Assembly: GCA_963971285.1 (NCBI GenBank)
Contig: OZ020246.1
Coordinates: forward strand, 17,219,217 to 17,283,216
Direction of reading: 5' to 3'
From: Astropecten irregularis
Taxonomy: Eukaryota; Echinodermata; Asteroidea; Paxillosida; Astropectinidae
Length of the DNA stretch: 64,000 nt
The notes below the pieces were generated by a model. It did not search any database, was not told where the DNA came from, and worked only from the letters and a program-made list of their open reading frames with translations. Positions 11,466-25,258 of the stretch are shown here, piece by piece. Position numbers and translations under genes: made by a program. Position 1 is the stretch's first letter, and every line of letters starts with the position of its first letter.

Positions 11466-11742
11466 AAAAATCCTCATGCGCTTTAACAATGGTCCCATGC
11501 ACAAACCTATGCACGAAGGTGGGAACTAGACCGAATCTTACTGACTATGACAAATATAATCCCGGACCATTTCATGTCACAACTCCTTTTTGTCCACGCA
11601 GGCTCTACGGGCTTGCCTATAAGCGTGGCATGAGCAAGTCGTCTGGCATAGTCAGTGACATATGGTCAAGTTCCCACCTTCGTAATATGGTTTGTATATG
11701 GGCTCATTGCTGAAGCGCGTTAGGATTTCGTTTTAGGGGGAG
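11466..11742 (+). repeat. Foldback module copy 8 (subfamily D)
   Basis: First copy with GAGCAAGTCG (others GAGCCAGTCG) in the loop, the mark of subfamily D, which dominates to 36 kb. Confidence 0.92.
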
Positions 11743-12770
11743 GATTTCGCTACGCAGGGCGACTTCAGTTTCGAAAAATTCAGATCTATGATCTACACTG
11801 AAAATAGAAAGACACGTGTAATTTTGTTTTTCCTGAGTTTGCCCTAGAAATGAGCAGCCAGATTTCAAAGATAGTGTTCAAAATATAGGATTTGACCGCG
11901 CGCTGCCATAAATAGTACACATACAGTGTAGAACGTCATAACGTGATTTATAAATCATTGCAGATTTCGCTAAGCAGGGCGACTTCAGGTTCAAAAATTC
12001 AGATATATGATCTACACTGAAAACAAAAAGACACGTGTAATTTTGTTTTCCCTGAATTTTCCCCAGAAATGATCAGGCAGTTTTCAAAGATCGAGTTCAA
12101 AATATAGGATTAGACTGCGTGCTGCCATATATAGTACACATACAGTGTAGAACGTCATAACGTGATTTATAAATCATTGCAGATTTCGCTAAGCAGGGCG
12201 ACTTCAGGTTCAAAAATTCACATATATGATCTACACTGAAAATGAAAAGACACGTGTAATTTTGTTTTCCCTGAATTTTCCCCAGAAATGAGAAGGCAGT
12301 TTTCAAAGATCGTGTTCAAAATATAGGATTGGATAGCGCGCTTTCATATATAATACACATACAGTGTAGCACGTCATAACGTGATTTATAAATCATTGCA
12401 GATTTCGCTAAGCAGGGCGACTTCAGGCTCAAAAATTCAGATATATGATCTACACTCAAAATAAAAAGACACGTGTAATTTTGTTTTTCCTGAGTTTGCC
12501 CTAGAAATGAGCAGCCAGATTTCAAAGATCGTGTTCAAAATATAGGATTTGACCGCGCGCTGCCATATATAGTACACATACAGTGTAGCACGTCATAACG
12601 TGATTTATAAATCATTGCAGATTTCGCGAAGCAGGGCGACTTCAGGTTCAAAAATTCAGATATATGATCTACACTGAAAATAAAAAGACACGTGTAATTT
12701 TGTTTTTCCTGAGTTTGCCCCAGAAATGAGCAGCCAGATGTCAAAGATCGTGTTCAAAATATAGGATTGG

Positions 12771-13047
12771 AAAAATCCTCATGCGCTTTAACAATGGTCC
12801 CATGCACAAACCTATGCACGAAGGTGGGAACTAGACCGAATCTTACTGACTATGACAAATATAATCCCGGACCATTTCATGTCACAACTCCTTTTTGTCC
12901 ACGCAGGCTCTACGGGCTTGCCTATAAGCGTGGCATGAGCAAGTCGTCTGGCATAGTCAGTGACATATGGTCAAGTTCCCACCTTCGTAATATGGTTTGT
13001 ATATGGGCTCATTGCTGAAGCGCGTTAGGATTTCGTTTTAGGGGGAG
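12771..13047 (+). repeat. Foldback module copy 9 (subfamily D)
   Basis: GAGCAAGTCG variant. Downstream body has AAAATAAAAAG and TTTTCCCTAAATTTT, marking the start of a 2,619-bp higher-order unit. Confidence 0.92.
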
Positions 13048-15389
13048 GATTTCGCTACGCAGGGCGACTTCAGTTTCGAAAAATTCAGATCTATGATCTA
13101 CACTGAAAATAAAAAGACACGTGTAATTTTGTTTTCCCTAAATTTTCCCCAGAAATGAGCAGGCAGTTTTCAAAGGTCGTGTTCAAAATATAGAATTAGA
13201 CTGCGTGCTGCCATGTATAGTACACATACAGTTTAAAACGTCATAACGTGATTTATAAATCATTGCAGATTTCGCTAAGCAGGGCGACTTCAGGTTCAAA
13301 AATTCAGATATATGATCTACACTGAAAATAAAAAGACACGTGTAATTTTGTTTTTCCTAAATTTTCCCCAGAAATGAGCAGGCAGTTTTCAAAGATAGTG
13401 TTCAAAATATAGGATTAGACTGCGCGCTGCCATATATAATACACATACAGTGTAAACCGGTATTGCATGATATGTAAAATATTACAGATTTCGCTATGCA
13501 GGCCGACTTCAGGCTCAAAAATTAAGATATATGATCTACACTGAAAATAAAAAGACACGTGTAATTTTGTTTTTCCTGAGTTTGCCCTAGAAATGAGCAG
13601 CCAGATTTCAAAGATCGTGTTCAAAATATAGGATTTGACCGCGCGCTGCCATATATAGTACACATACAGTGTAGCACGTCATAACGTGATTTATAAATCA
13701 TTGCAGATTTCGCGAAGCAGGGCGACTTCAGGTTCAAAAATTCAGATATATGATCTACACTGAAATTAAAAAGACACGTGTAATTTTGTTTTTCCTGAAT
13801 TTTCCCCAGAAATGAGCAGGCAGTTTTCAAAGATAGTGTTCAAAATATAGGATTGGACAGCGCGCTGTCATATATAATACACAAACAGTGTAGCACGTCA
13901 TATCGTGATTTATAAACCATTGCAGATTTCGCGAAGCAGGGCGACTTCAAGTTCAAAAATTCAGATATATGATCTACACTGAAAATAAAAAGACACGTGT
14001 AATTTTGTTTTCCCTGAATTTTCCCCAGAAATGAGCAGGCAGTTTTCAAAGATCGTGTTCAAAATATAGAATTAGACTGCGTGCTGCCATGTATAGTACA
14101 CATACAGTTTAAAACGTCATAACGTGATTTATAAATCATTGCAGATTTCGCTAAGCAGGGCGACTTCAGGTTCAAAAATTCAGATATATGATCTACACTG
14201 AAAATAAAAAGACACGTGTAATTTTGTTTTTCCTGAATTTTCCCCAGAAATGAGCAGGCAGTTTTCAAAGATAGTGTTCAAAATATAGGATTAGACTGCG
14301 TGCTGCCATATATAATACACATACAGTGTAAACCGGTATTGCATGATATGTAAAATATTACAGATTTCGCTATGCAGGCCGACTTCAGGCTCAAAAATTC
14401 AGATATATGATCTACACTGAAAATAAAAAGACACGTGTAATTTTGTTTTTCCTGAGTTTGCCCTAGAAATGAGCAGCCAGATTTCAAAGATCGTGTTCAA
14501 AATATAGGATTTGACCGCGCGCTGCCATATATAGTACACATACAGTGTAGCACGTCATAACGTGATTTATAAATCATTGCAGATTTCGCGAAGCAGGGCG
14601 ACTTCAGGTTCAAAAATTCAGATCTATGATCTACACTGAAAATAAAAAGACACGTGTAATTTTGTTTTTCATGAATTTTCCACAGAAATGAGCAGGCAGT
14701 TTTCAAAGATCGTGTTCAAAATATAGGATAAGACTGCGTGCTGCCATATATAGTACACATACAGTGTAGCACGTCATAACGTGATTTATAAATCATTGCA
14801 GATTTCGCTAAGCAGGGCGACTTCAGGTTCAAAAATTCAGATATATGATCTAAACTGAAAATAAAAAGACACGTGTAATTTTGTTTTCCCTGAATTTTCC
14901 CCAGAAATGAGAAGGCAGTTTTCAAAGATCGTGTTCAAAATATAGGATTGGATAGCGCGCTTTCATATATAATACACATACAGTGTAGCACGTCATAACG
15001 TGATTTATAAATCATTGCAGATTTCGCTAAGCAGGGCGACTTCAGGCTCAAAAATTCAGATATATGATCTACACTCAAAATAAAAAGACACGTGTAATTT
15101 TGTTTTTCCTGAGTTTGCCCTAGAAATGAGCAGCCAGATTTCAAAGATCGTGTTCAAAATATAGGATTTGACCGCGCGCTGCCATATATAGTACACATAC
15201 AGTGTAGCACGTCATAACGTGATTTATAAATCATTGCAGATTTCGCGAAGCAGGGCGACTTCAGGTTCAAAAATTCAGATATATGATCTACACTGAAAAT
15301 AAAAAGACACGTGTAATTTTGTTTTTCCTGAGTTTGCCCCAGAAATGAGCAGCCAGATGTCAAAGATCGTGTTCAAAATATAGGATTGG

Positions 15390-15666
15390 AAAAATCCTCA
15401 TGCGCTTTAACAATGGTCCCATGCACAAACCTATGCACGAAGGTGGGAACTAGACCGAATCTTACTGACTATGACAAATATAATCCCGGACCATTTCATG
15501 TCACAACTCCTTTTTGTCCACGCAGGCTCTACGGGCTTGCCTATAAGCGTGGCATGAGCAAGTCGTCTGGCATAGTCAGTGACATATGGTCAAGTTCCCA
15601 CCTTCGTAATATGGTTTGTATATGGGCTCATTGCTGAAGCGCGTTAGGATTTCGTTTTAGGGGGAG
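15390..15666 (+). repeat. Foldback module copy 10 (subfamily D)
   Basis: GAGCAAGTCG variant with the same TTTTCCCTAAATTTT downstream body as the copy at 12771. Confidence 0.92.
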
Positions 15667-18228
15667 GATTTCGCTACGCAGGGCGACTTCAGTTTCGAAA
15701 AATTCAGATCTATGATCTACACTGAAAATAAAAAGACACGTGTAATTTTGTTTTCCCTAAATTTTCCCCAGAAATGAGCAGGCAGTTTTCAAAGGTCGTG
15801 TTCAAAATATAGAATTAGACTGCGTGCTGCCATGTATAGTACACATACAGTTTAAAACGTCATAACGTGATTTATAAATCATTGCAGATTTCGCTAAGCA
15901 GGGCGACTTCAGGTTCAAAAATTCAGATATATGATCTACACTGAAAATAAAAAGACACGTGTAATTTTGTTTTTCCTAAATTTTCCCCAGAAATGAGCAG
16001 GCAGTTTTCAAAGATAGTGTTCAAAATATAGGATTAGACTGCGTGCTGCCATATATAATACACATACAGTGTAAACCGGTATTGCATGATATGTAAAATA
16101 TTACAGATTTCGCTATGCAGGCCGACTTCAGGCTCAAAAATTCAGATATATGATCTACACTGAAAATAAAAAGACACGTGTAATTTTGTTTTTCCTGAGT
16201 TTGCCCTAGAAATGAGCAGCCAGATTTCAAAGATCGTGTTCAAAATATAGGATTTGACCGCGCGCTGCCATATATAGTACACATACAGTGTAGCACGTCA
16301 TAACGTGATTTATAAATCATTGCAGATTTCGCGAAGCAGGGCGACTTCAGGTTCAAAAATTCAGATATATGATCTACACTGAAATTAAAAAGACACGTGT
16401 AATTTTGTTTTTCCTGAATTTTCCCCAGAAATGAGCAGGCAGTTTTCAAAGATAGTGTTCAAAATATAGGATTGGACAGCGCGCTGTCATATATAATACA
16501 CAAACAGTGTAGCACGTCATATCGTGATTTATAAACCATTGCAGATTTCGCGAAGCAGGGCGACTTCAAGTTCAAAAATTCAGATATATGATCTACACTG
16601 AAAATAAAAAGACACGTGTAATTTTGTTTTCCCTGAATTTTCCCCAGAAATGAGCAGGCAGTTTTCAAAGATCGTGTTCAAAATATAGAATTAGACTGCG
16701 TGCTGCCATGTATAGTACACATACAGTTTAAAACGTCATAACGTGATTTATAAATCATTGCAGATTTCGCTAAGCAGGGCGACTTCAGGTTCAAAAATTC
16801 AGATATATGATCTACACTGAAAATAAAAAGACACGTGTAATTTTGTTTTTCCTGAATTTTCCCCAGAAATGAGCAGGCAGTTTTCAAAGATAGTGTTCAA
16901 AATATAGGATTAGACTGCGTGCTGCCATATATAATACACATACAGTGTAAACCGGTATTGCATGATATGTAAAATATTACAGATTTCGCTATGCAGGCCG
17001 ACTTCAGGCTCAAAAATTCAGATATATGATCTACACTGAAAATAAAAAGACACGTGTAATTTTGTTTTTCCTGAGTTTGCCCTAGAAATGAGCAGCCAGA
17101 TTTCAAAGATCGTGTTCAAAATATAGGATTTGACCGCGCGCTGCCATATATAGTACACATACAGTGTAGCACGTCATAACGTGATTTATAAATCATTGCA
17201 GATTTCGCGAAGCAGGGCGACTTCAGGTTCAAAAATTCAGATCTATGATCTACACTGAAAATAAAAAGACACGTGTAATTTTGTTTTTCATGAATTTTCC
17301 ACAGAAATGAGCTGGCAGTTTTCAAAGATCGTGTTCAAAATATAGGATAAGACTGCGTGCTGCCATATATAGTACACATACAGTGTAGCACGTCATAACG
17401 TGATTTATAAATCATTGCAGATTTCGCTAAGCAGGGCGACTTCAGGTTCAAAAATTCAGATATATGATCTACACTGAAAATAAAAAGACACGTGTAATTT
17501 TGTTTTTCCTGAATTTTCCCCAGAAATGAGCAGGCACTTTTCAAAGATAGTGTTCAAAATATAGGATTAGACTGCGTGCTGCCATATATAATACACTCAT
17601 ACAGTGTAAACCGGTATTGCATGATATGTAAAATATTACAGATTTCGCTAAGCAGGGCGACTTCAGGCTCAAAAATTCACATATATGATCTACACTGAAA
17701 ATAAAAAGACACGTGTAATTTTGTTTTCCCTGAATTTTCCCCAGAAATGAGAAGGCAGTTTTCAAAGATCGTGTTCAAAATATAGGATTGGATAGCGCGC
17801 TTTCATATATAATACACATACAGTGTAGCACGTCATAACGTGATTTATAAATCATTGCAGATTTCGCTAAGCAGGGCGACTTCAGGCTCAAAAATTCAGA
17901 TATATGATCTACACTGAAAATAAAAGACACGTGTAATTTTGATTTTCCTGAATTTTCCACAGAAATGAGCAGGCAGTTTTCAAAGATAATGTTCAAAATA
18001 TAGGATTGGACAGCGCGCTGTCATATATAATACACATACAGTGTAGCACGTCATATCGTGATTTATAAACCATTGCAGATTTCGCGAAGCAGGGCGACTT
18101 CAAGTTCAAAAATTCAGATATATGATCTACACTGAAAATAAAAAGACACGTGTAATTTTGTTTTTCCTGAGTTTGCCCCAGAAATGAGCAGCCAGATGTC
18201 AAAGATCGTGTTCAAAATATAGGATTGG

Positions 18229-18505
18229 AAAAATCCTCATGCGCTTTAACAATGGTCCCATGCACAAACCTATGCACGAAGGTGGGAACTAGACCAAATC
18301 TTACTGACTATGACAAATATAATCCCGGACCATTTCATGTCACAACTCCTTTTTGTCCACGCAGGCTCTACGGGCTTGCCTATAAGCGTGGCATGAGCCA
18401 GTCGTCTGGCATAGTCAGTGACATATGGTCAAGTTCCCACCTTCGTAATATGGTTTGTATATGGGCTCATTGCTGAAGCGCGTTAGGATTTCGTTTTAGG
18501 GGGAG
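18229..18505 (+). repeat. Foldback module copy 11 (subfamily C)
   Basis: GACCAAATC variant. Counterpart of the copy at 6020 in the 12,209-bp-offset duplication. Confidence 0.92.
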
Positions 18506-19316
18506 GATTTCGCTACGCAGGGCGACTTCAGTTTCGAAAAATTCAGATCTATGATCTACACTGAAAATAGAAAGACACGTGTAATTTTGTTTTTCCTGAG
18601 TTTGCCCTAGAAATGAGCAGCCAGATTTCAAAGATAGTGTTCAAAATATAGGATTTGACCGCGCGCTGCCATAAATAGTACACATACAGTGTAGAACGTC
18701 ATAACGTGATTTATAAATCATTGCAGATTTCGCTAAGCAGGGCGATTTCAGGTTCAAAAATTCAGATATATGATCTACACTGAAAACAAAAAGACACGTG
18801 TAATTTTGTTTTCCCTGAATTTTCCCCAGAAATGATCAGGCAGTTTTCAAAGATCGTGTTCAAAATATAGGATTAGACTGCGTGCTGCCATATATAATAC
18901 ACTCATACAGTGTAAACCGGTATTGCATGATATGTAAAATATTACAGATTTCGCTATGCAGGCCGACTTCAGGCTCAAAAATTCAGATATAAGATCTACA
19001 CTAAAAATAAAAAGACACGTGTAATTTTGTTTTTCCTGAGTTTGCCCCAGAAATGAGCAGCCAGATTTCAAAGATCGTGTTCAAAATATAGGATTTGACC
19101 GCGCGCTGCCATATATAGTACACATACAGTGTAGCACGTCATAACGTGATTTATAAATCATTGCAGATTTCGCGAAGCAGGGCGACTACAGGTTCAAAAA
19201 TTCAGATATATGATCTACACTGAAAATAAAAAGACACGTGCAATTTTGTTTTTCCTGAGTTTGCCCCAGAAATGAGCAGCCAGATGTCAAAGATCGTGTT
19301 CAAAATATAGGATTGG

Positions 19317-19593
19317 AAAAATCCTCATGCGCTTTAACAATGGTCCCATGCACAAACCTATGCACGAAGGTGGGAACTAGACCGAATCTTAATGATTATG
19401 ACAAATATAATCCCGGACCATTTCATGTCACAACTACTTTTTGTCCACGCAGGCTCTACGGGCTTGCCTATAAGCGTGGCATGAGCCAGTCGTCTGGCAT
19501 AGTCAGTGACATATGGTCAAGTTCCCACCTTCGTAATATGGTTTGTATATGGGCTCATTGCTGAAGCGCGTTAGGATTTCGTTTTAGGGGGAG
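19317..19593 (+). repeat. Foldback module copy 12 (subfamily B)
   Basis: CTTAATGATTATG and CAACTACTTTTTG variants. Counterpart of the copy at 7108 (offset 12,209). Confidence 0.92.
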
Positions 19594-20843
19594 GATTTCG
19601 CTACGCAGGGCGACTTCAGTTTCGAAAAATTCAGATCTATGATCTACACTGAAAATAGAAAGACACGTGTAATTTTGTTTTTCCTGAGTTTGCCCTAGAA
19701 ATGAGCAGCCAGATTTCAAAGATCGTGTTCAAAATATAGGATTTGACCGCGCGCTGCCATAAATAGTACACATACAGTGTAGAACGTCATAACGTGATTT
19801 ATAAATCATTGCAGATTTCGCTAAGCAGGGCGACTTCAGGCTCAAAAATTCAGATATATGATCTACACTGAAAATAAAAAGACACGTGTAATTTTGATTT
19901 TCCTGAATTTTCCACAGAAATGAGCAGGCAGTTTTCAAAGATCGTGTTCAAAATATAGGATAAGACTGCGTGCTGCCATGTATAGTACACATACAGTTTA
20001 AAACGTCATAACGTGATTTATAAATCATTGCAGATTTCGCTAAGCAGGGCGACTTCAGGTTCAAAAATTCAGATATATGATCTACACTGAAAATAAAAAG
20101 ACACGTGTAATTTTGTTTTTCCTGAATTTTCCCCAGAAATGAGCAGGCACTTTTCAAAGATAGTGTTCAAAATATAGGATTAGACTGCGTGCTGCCATAT
20201 ATAATACACTCATACAGTGTAAACCGGTATTGCATGATATGTAAAATATTACAGATTTCGCTAAGCAGGGCGACTTCAGGCTCAAAAATTCACATATATG
20301 ATCTACACTGAAAATAAAAAGACACGTGTAATTTTGTTTTCCCTGAATTTTCCCCAGAAATGAGAAGGCAGTTTTCAAAGATCGTGTTCAAAATATAGGA
20401 TTGGATAGCGCGCTTTCATATATAATACACATACAGTGTAGCACGTCATAACGTGATTTATAAATCATTGCAGATTTCGCTAAGCAGGGCGACTTCAGGC
20501 TCAAAAATTCAGATATATGATCTACACTGAAAATAAAAGACACGTGTAATTTTGATTTTCCTGAATTTTCCACAGAAATGAGCAGGCAGTTTTCAAAGAT
20601 AATGTTCAAAATATAGGATTGGACAGCGCGCTGTCATATATAATACACATACAGTGTAGCACGTCATATCGTGATTTATAAACCATATTGCAGATTTCGC
20701 GAAGCAGGGCGACTTCAAGTTCAAAAATTCAGATATATGATCTACACTGAAAATAAAAAGACACGTGTAATTTTGTTTTTCCTGAGTTTGCCCCAGAAAT
20801 GAGCAGCCAGATGTCAAAGATCGTGTTCAAAATATAGGATTGG

Positions 20844-21120
20844 AAAAATCCTCATGCGCTTTAACAATGGTCCCATGCACAAACCTATGCACGAAGGTGG
20901 GAACTAGACCAAATCTTACTGACTATGACAAATATAATCCCGGACCATTTCATGTCACAACTCCTTTTTGTCCACGCAGGCTCTACGGGCTTGCCTATAA
21001 GCGTGGCATGAGCCAGTCGTCTGGCATAGTCAGTGACATATGGTCAAGTTCCCACCTTCGTAATATGGTTTGTATATGGGCTCATTGCTGAAGCGCGTTA
21101 GGATTTCGTTTTAGGGGGAG
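20844..21120 (+). repeat. Foldback module copy 13 (subfamily C)
   Basis: GACCAAATC variant. Counterpart of the copy at 8635, including the same upstream ACCATATTGC 2-bp insertion. Confidence 0.92.
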
Positions 21121-22369
21121 GATTTCGCTACGCAGGGCGACTTCAGTTTCGAAAAATTCAGATCTATGATCTACACTGAAAATAGAAAGACACGTGTAAT
21201 TTTGTTTTTCCTGAGTTTGCCCTAGAAATGAGCAGCCAGATTTCAAAGATAGTGTTCAAAATATAGGATTTGACCGCGCGCTGCCATAAATAGTACACAT
21301 ACAGTGTAGAACGTCATAACGTGATTTATAAATCATTGCAGATTTCGCTAAGCAGGGCGATTTCAGGTTCAAAAATTCAGATATATGATCTACACTGAAA
21401 ACAAAAAGACACGTGTAATTTTGTTTTCCCTGAATTTTCCCCAGAAATGATCAGGCAGTTTTCAAAGATCGTGTTCAAAATATAGGATTAGACTGCGTGC
21501 TGCCATATATAATACACTCATACAGTGTAAACCGGTATTGCATGATATGTAAAATATTACAGATTTCGCTATGCAGGCCGACTTCAGGCTCAAAAATTCA
21601 GATATAAGATCTACACTAAAAATAAAAAGACACGTGTAATTTTGTTTTTCCTGAGTTTCACCCAGAAATGAGCAGGCAGATTTTAAAGATCGTGTTCAAA
21701 ATATAGGATTGGACAGCGCGCTGTCATATATAATACACATACAGTGTAGCACGTCATAACGTGATTTATAAATCATTGCAGATTTCGCTAAGCAGGGCGA
21801 CTTCAGGTTCAAAAATTCAGATATATGATCTACACTGAAAATAAAAAGACACGTGTAATTTTGTTTTCCCTGAATTTTCCCCAGAAATGAGAAGGCAGTT
21901 TTCAAAGATCGTGTTCAAAATATAGGATTGGATAGCGCGCTTTCATATATAATACACATACAGTGTAGCACGTCATAACGTGATTTATAAATCATTGCAG
22001 ATTTCGCTAAGCAGGGCGACTTCAGGCTCAAAAATTCAGATATATGATCTACACTGAAAATAAAAAGACACGTGTAATTTTGTTTTTCCTGAGTTTGCCC
22101 TAGAAATGAGCAGCCACATTTCAAAGATCGTGTTCAAAATATAGGATTTGACCGCGCGCTGCCATATATAGTACACATACAGTGTAGCACGTCATAACGT
22201 GATTTATAAATCATTGCAGATTTCGCGAAGCAGGGCGACTTCAGGTTCAAAAATTCAGATATATGATCTACACTGAAAATAAAAAGACACGTGTAATTTT
22301 GTTTTTCCTGAGTTTGCCCCAGAAATGAGCAGCCAGATGTCAAAGATCGTGTTCAAAATATAGGATTGG

Positions 22370-22646
22370 AAAAATCCTCATGCGCTTTAACAATGGTCCC
22401 ATGCACAAACCTATGCACGAAGGTGGGAACTAGACCAAATCTTACTGACTATGACAAATATAATCCCGGACCATTTCATGTCACAACTCCTTTTTGTCCA
22501 CGCAGGCTCTACGGGCTTGCCTATAAGCGTGGCATGAGCCAGTCGTCTGGCATAGTCAGTGACATATGGTCAAGTTCCCACCTTCGTAATATGGTTTGTA
22601 TATGGGCTCATTGCTGAAGCGCGTTAGGATTTCGTTTTAGGGGGAG
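22370..22646 (+). repeat. Foldback module copy 14 (subfamily C)
   Basis: GACCAAATC variant. Counterpart of the copy at 10161; heads the second 1,305-bp block. Confidence 0.92.
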
Positions 22647-23674
22647 GATTTCGCTACGCAGGGCGACTTCAGTTTCGAAAAATTCAGATCTATGATCTAC
22701 ACTGAAAATAGAAAGACACGTGTAATTTTGTTTTTCCTGAGTTTGCCCTAGAAATGAGCAGCCAGATTTCAAAGATAGTGTTCAAAATATAGGATTTGAC
22801 CGCGCGCTGCCATAAATAGTACACATACAGTGTAGAACGTCATAACGTGATTTATAAATCATTGCAGATTTCGCTAAGCAGGGCGACTTCAGGTTCAAAA
22901 ATTCAGATATATGATCTACACTGAAAACAAAAAGACACGTGTTATTTTGTTTTCCCTGAATTTTCCCCAGAAATGATCAGGCAGTTTTCAAAGATCGTGT
23001 TCAAAATATAGGATTAGACTGCGTGCTGCCATATATAGTACACATACAGTGTAGAACGTCATAACGTGATTTATAAATCATTGCAGATTTCGCTAAGCAG
23101 GGCGACTTCAGGTTCAAAAATTCACATATATGATCTACACTGAAAATGAAAAGACACGTGTAATTTTGTTTTCCCTGAATTTTCCCCAGAAATGAGAAGG
23201 CAGTTTTCAAAGATCGTGTTCAAAATATAGGATTGGATAGCGCGCTTTCATATATAATACACATACAGTGTAGCACGTCATAACGTGATTTATAAATCAT
23301 TGCAGATTTCGCTAAGCAGGGCGACTTCAGGCTCAAAAATTCAGATATATGATCTACACTCAAAATAAAAAGACACGTGTAATTTTGTTTTTCCTGAGTT
23401 TGCCCTAGAAATGAGCAGCCAGATTTCAAAGATCGTGTTCAAAATATAGGATTTGACCGCGCGCTGCCATATATAGTACACATACAGTGTAGCACGTCAT
23501 AACGTGATTTATAAATCATTGCAGATTTCGCGAAGCAGGGCGACTTCAGGTTCAAAAATTCAGATATATGATCTACACTGAAAATAAAAAGACACGTGTA
23601 ATTTTGTTTTTCCTGAGTTTGCCCCAGAAATGAGCAGCCAGATGTCAAAGATCGTGTTCAAAATATAGGATTGG

Positions 23675-23951
23675 AAAAATCCTCATGCGCTTTAACAATG
23701 GTCCCATGCACAAACCTATGCACGAAGGTGGGAACTAGACCGAATCTTACTGACTATGACAAATATAATCCCGGACCATTTCATGTCACAACTCCTTTTT
23801 GTCCACGCAGGCTCTACGGGCTTGCCTATAAGCGTGGCATGAGCAAGTCGTCTGGCATAGTCAGTGACATATGGTCAAGTTCCCACCTTCGTAATATGGT
23901 TTGTATATGGGCTCATTGCTGAAGCGCGTTAGGATTTCGTTTTAGGGGGAG
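23675..23951 (+). repeat. Foldback module copy 15 (subfamily D)
   Basis: GAGCAAGTCG variant. Counterpart of the copy at 11466. Confidence 0.92.
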
Positions 23952-24981
23952 GATTTCGCTACGCAGGGCGACTTCAGTTTCGAAAAATTCAGATCTATGA
24001 TCTACACTGAAAATAGAAAGACACGTGTAATTTTGTTTTTCCTGAGTTTGCCCTAGAAATGAGCAGCCAGATTTCAAAGATAGTGTTCAAAATATAGGAT
24101 TTGACCGCGCGCTGCCATAAATAGTACACATACAGTGTAGAACGTCATAACGTGATTTATAAATCATTGCAGATTTCGCTAAGCAGGGCGACTTCAGGTT
24201 CAAAAATTCAGATATATGATCTACACTGAAAACAAAAAGACACGTGTAATTTTGTTTTCCCTGAATTTTCCCCAGAAATGATCAGGCAGTTTTCAAAGAT
24301 CGAGTTCAAAATATAGGATTAGACTGCGTGCTGCCATATATATAGTACACATACAGTGTAGAACGTCATAACGTGATTTATAAATCATTGCAGATTTCGC
24401 TAAGCAGGGCGACTTCAGGTTCAAAAATTCACATATATGATCTACACTGAAAATGAAAAGACACGTGTAATTTTGTTTTCCCTGAATTTTCCCCAGAAAT
24501 GAGAAGGCAGTTTTCAAAGATCGTGTTCAAAATATAGGATTGGATAGCGCGCTTTCATATATAATACACATACAGTGTAGCACGTCATAACGTGATTTAT
24601 AAATCATTGCAGATTTCGCTAAGCAGGGCGACTTCAGGCTCAAAAATTCAGATATATGATCTACACTCAAAATAAAAAGACACGTGTAATTTTGTTTTTC
24701 CTGAGTTTGCCCTAGAAATGAGCAGCCAGATTTCAAAGATCGTGTTCAAAATATAGGATTTGACCGCGCGCTGCCATATATAGTACACATACAGTGTAGC
24801 ACGTCATAACGTGATTTATAAATCATTGCAGATTTCGCGAAGCAGGGCGACTTCAGGTTCAAAAATTCAGATATATGATCTACACTGAAAATAAAAAGAC
24901 ACGTGTAATTTTGTTTTTCCTGAGTTTGCCCCAGAAATGAGCAGCCAGATGTCAAAGATCGTGTTCAAAATATAGGATTGG

Positions 24982-25258
24982 AAAAATCCTCATGCGCTTT
25001 AACAATGGTCCCATGCACAAACCTATGCACGAAGGTGGGAACTAGACCGAATCTTACTGACTATGACAAATATAATCCCGGACCATTTCATGTCACAACT
25101 CCTTTTTGTCCACGCAGGCTCTACGGGCTTGCCTATAAGCGTGGCATGAGCAAGTCGTCTGGCATAGTCAGTGACATATGGTCAAGTTCCCACCTTCGTA
25201 ATATGGTTTGTATATGGGCTCATTGCTGAAGCGCGTTAGGATTTCGTTTTAGGGGGAG
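24982..25258 (+). repeat. Foldback module copy 16 (subfamily D)
   Basis: GAGCAAGTCG variant. It lies 1,307 bp from the previous copy because a TA was gained in a downstream monomer (ATATATATAGTAC near 24338). Confidence 0.92.

Larger units (their letters stand above)
10144..12753 (+). repeat. 1,305-bp higher-order repeat, two units
   Basis: Two successive units of one composite monomer plus four plain monomers (429 + 4 x 219 = 1305), at 10144-11448 and 11449-12753. The monomer types appear in the same order in each. The units differ in module subfamily (C, then D). Confidence 0.9.
5181..13111 (+). repeat. Large segmental repeat, first copy (partner 17390-25322)
   Basis: About 7.9 kb containing modules at 6020, 7108, 8635, 10161, 11466 and 12771 reappears 12,209 bp downstream with the same module spacings (1088, 1527, 1526, 1305) and the same rare marks, such as ACGTGTTATTTTG near 10731 and 22942 and CAAAGATCGAGTTC near 12092 and 24301. 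The left breakpoint lies within a monomer, where ACAGTTTAAAACGTC (5175) faces ACAGTGTAGCACGTC (17384). Confidence 0.88.
12754..17330 (+). repeat. 2.6-kb higher-order block (partner 27575-32155)
   Basis: A 2,619-bp unit (composite plus ten monomers) starts at 12754 and is followed at 15373 by a second unit that matches it for about 2 kb. The whole stretch recurs 14,821 bp downstream. Rare shared marks are CACAAACAGTG, GAAATTAAAAAG and TTTTCATGAATTTTCCACAG. Private differences include AAATTAAGATAT near 13520 and GAGCTGGCAG near 17310. Confidence 0.85.
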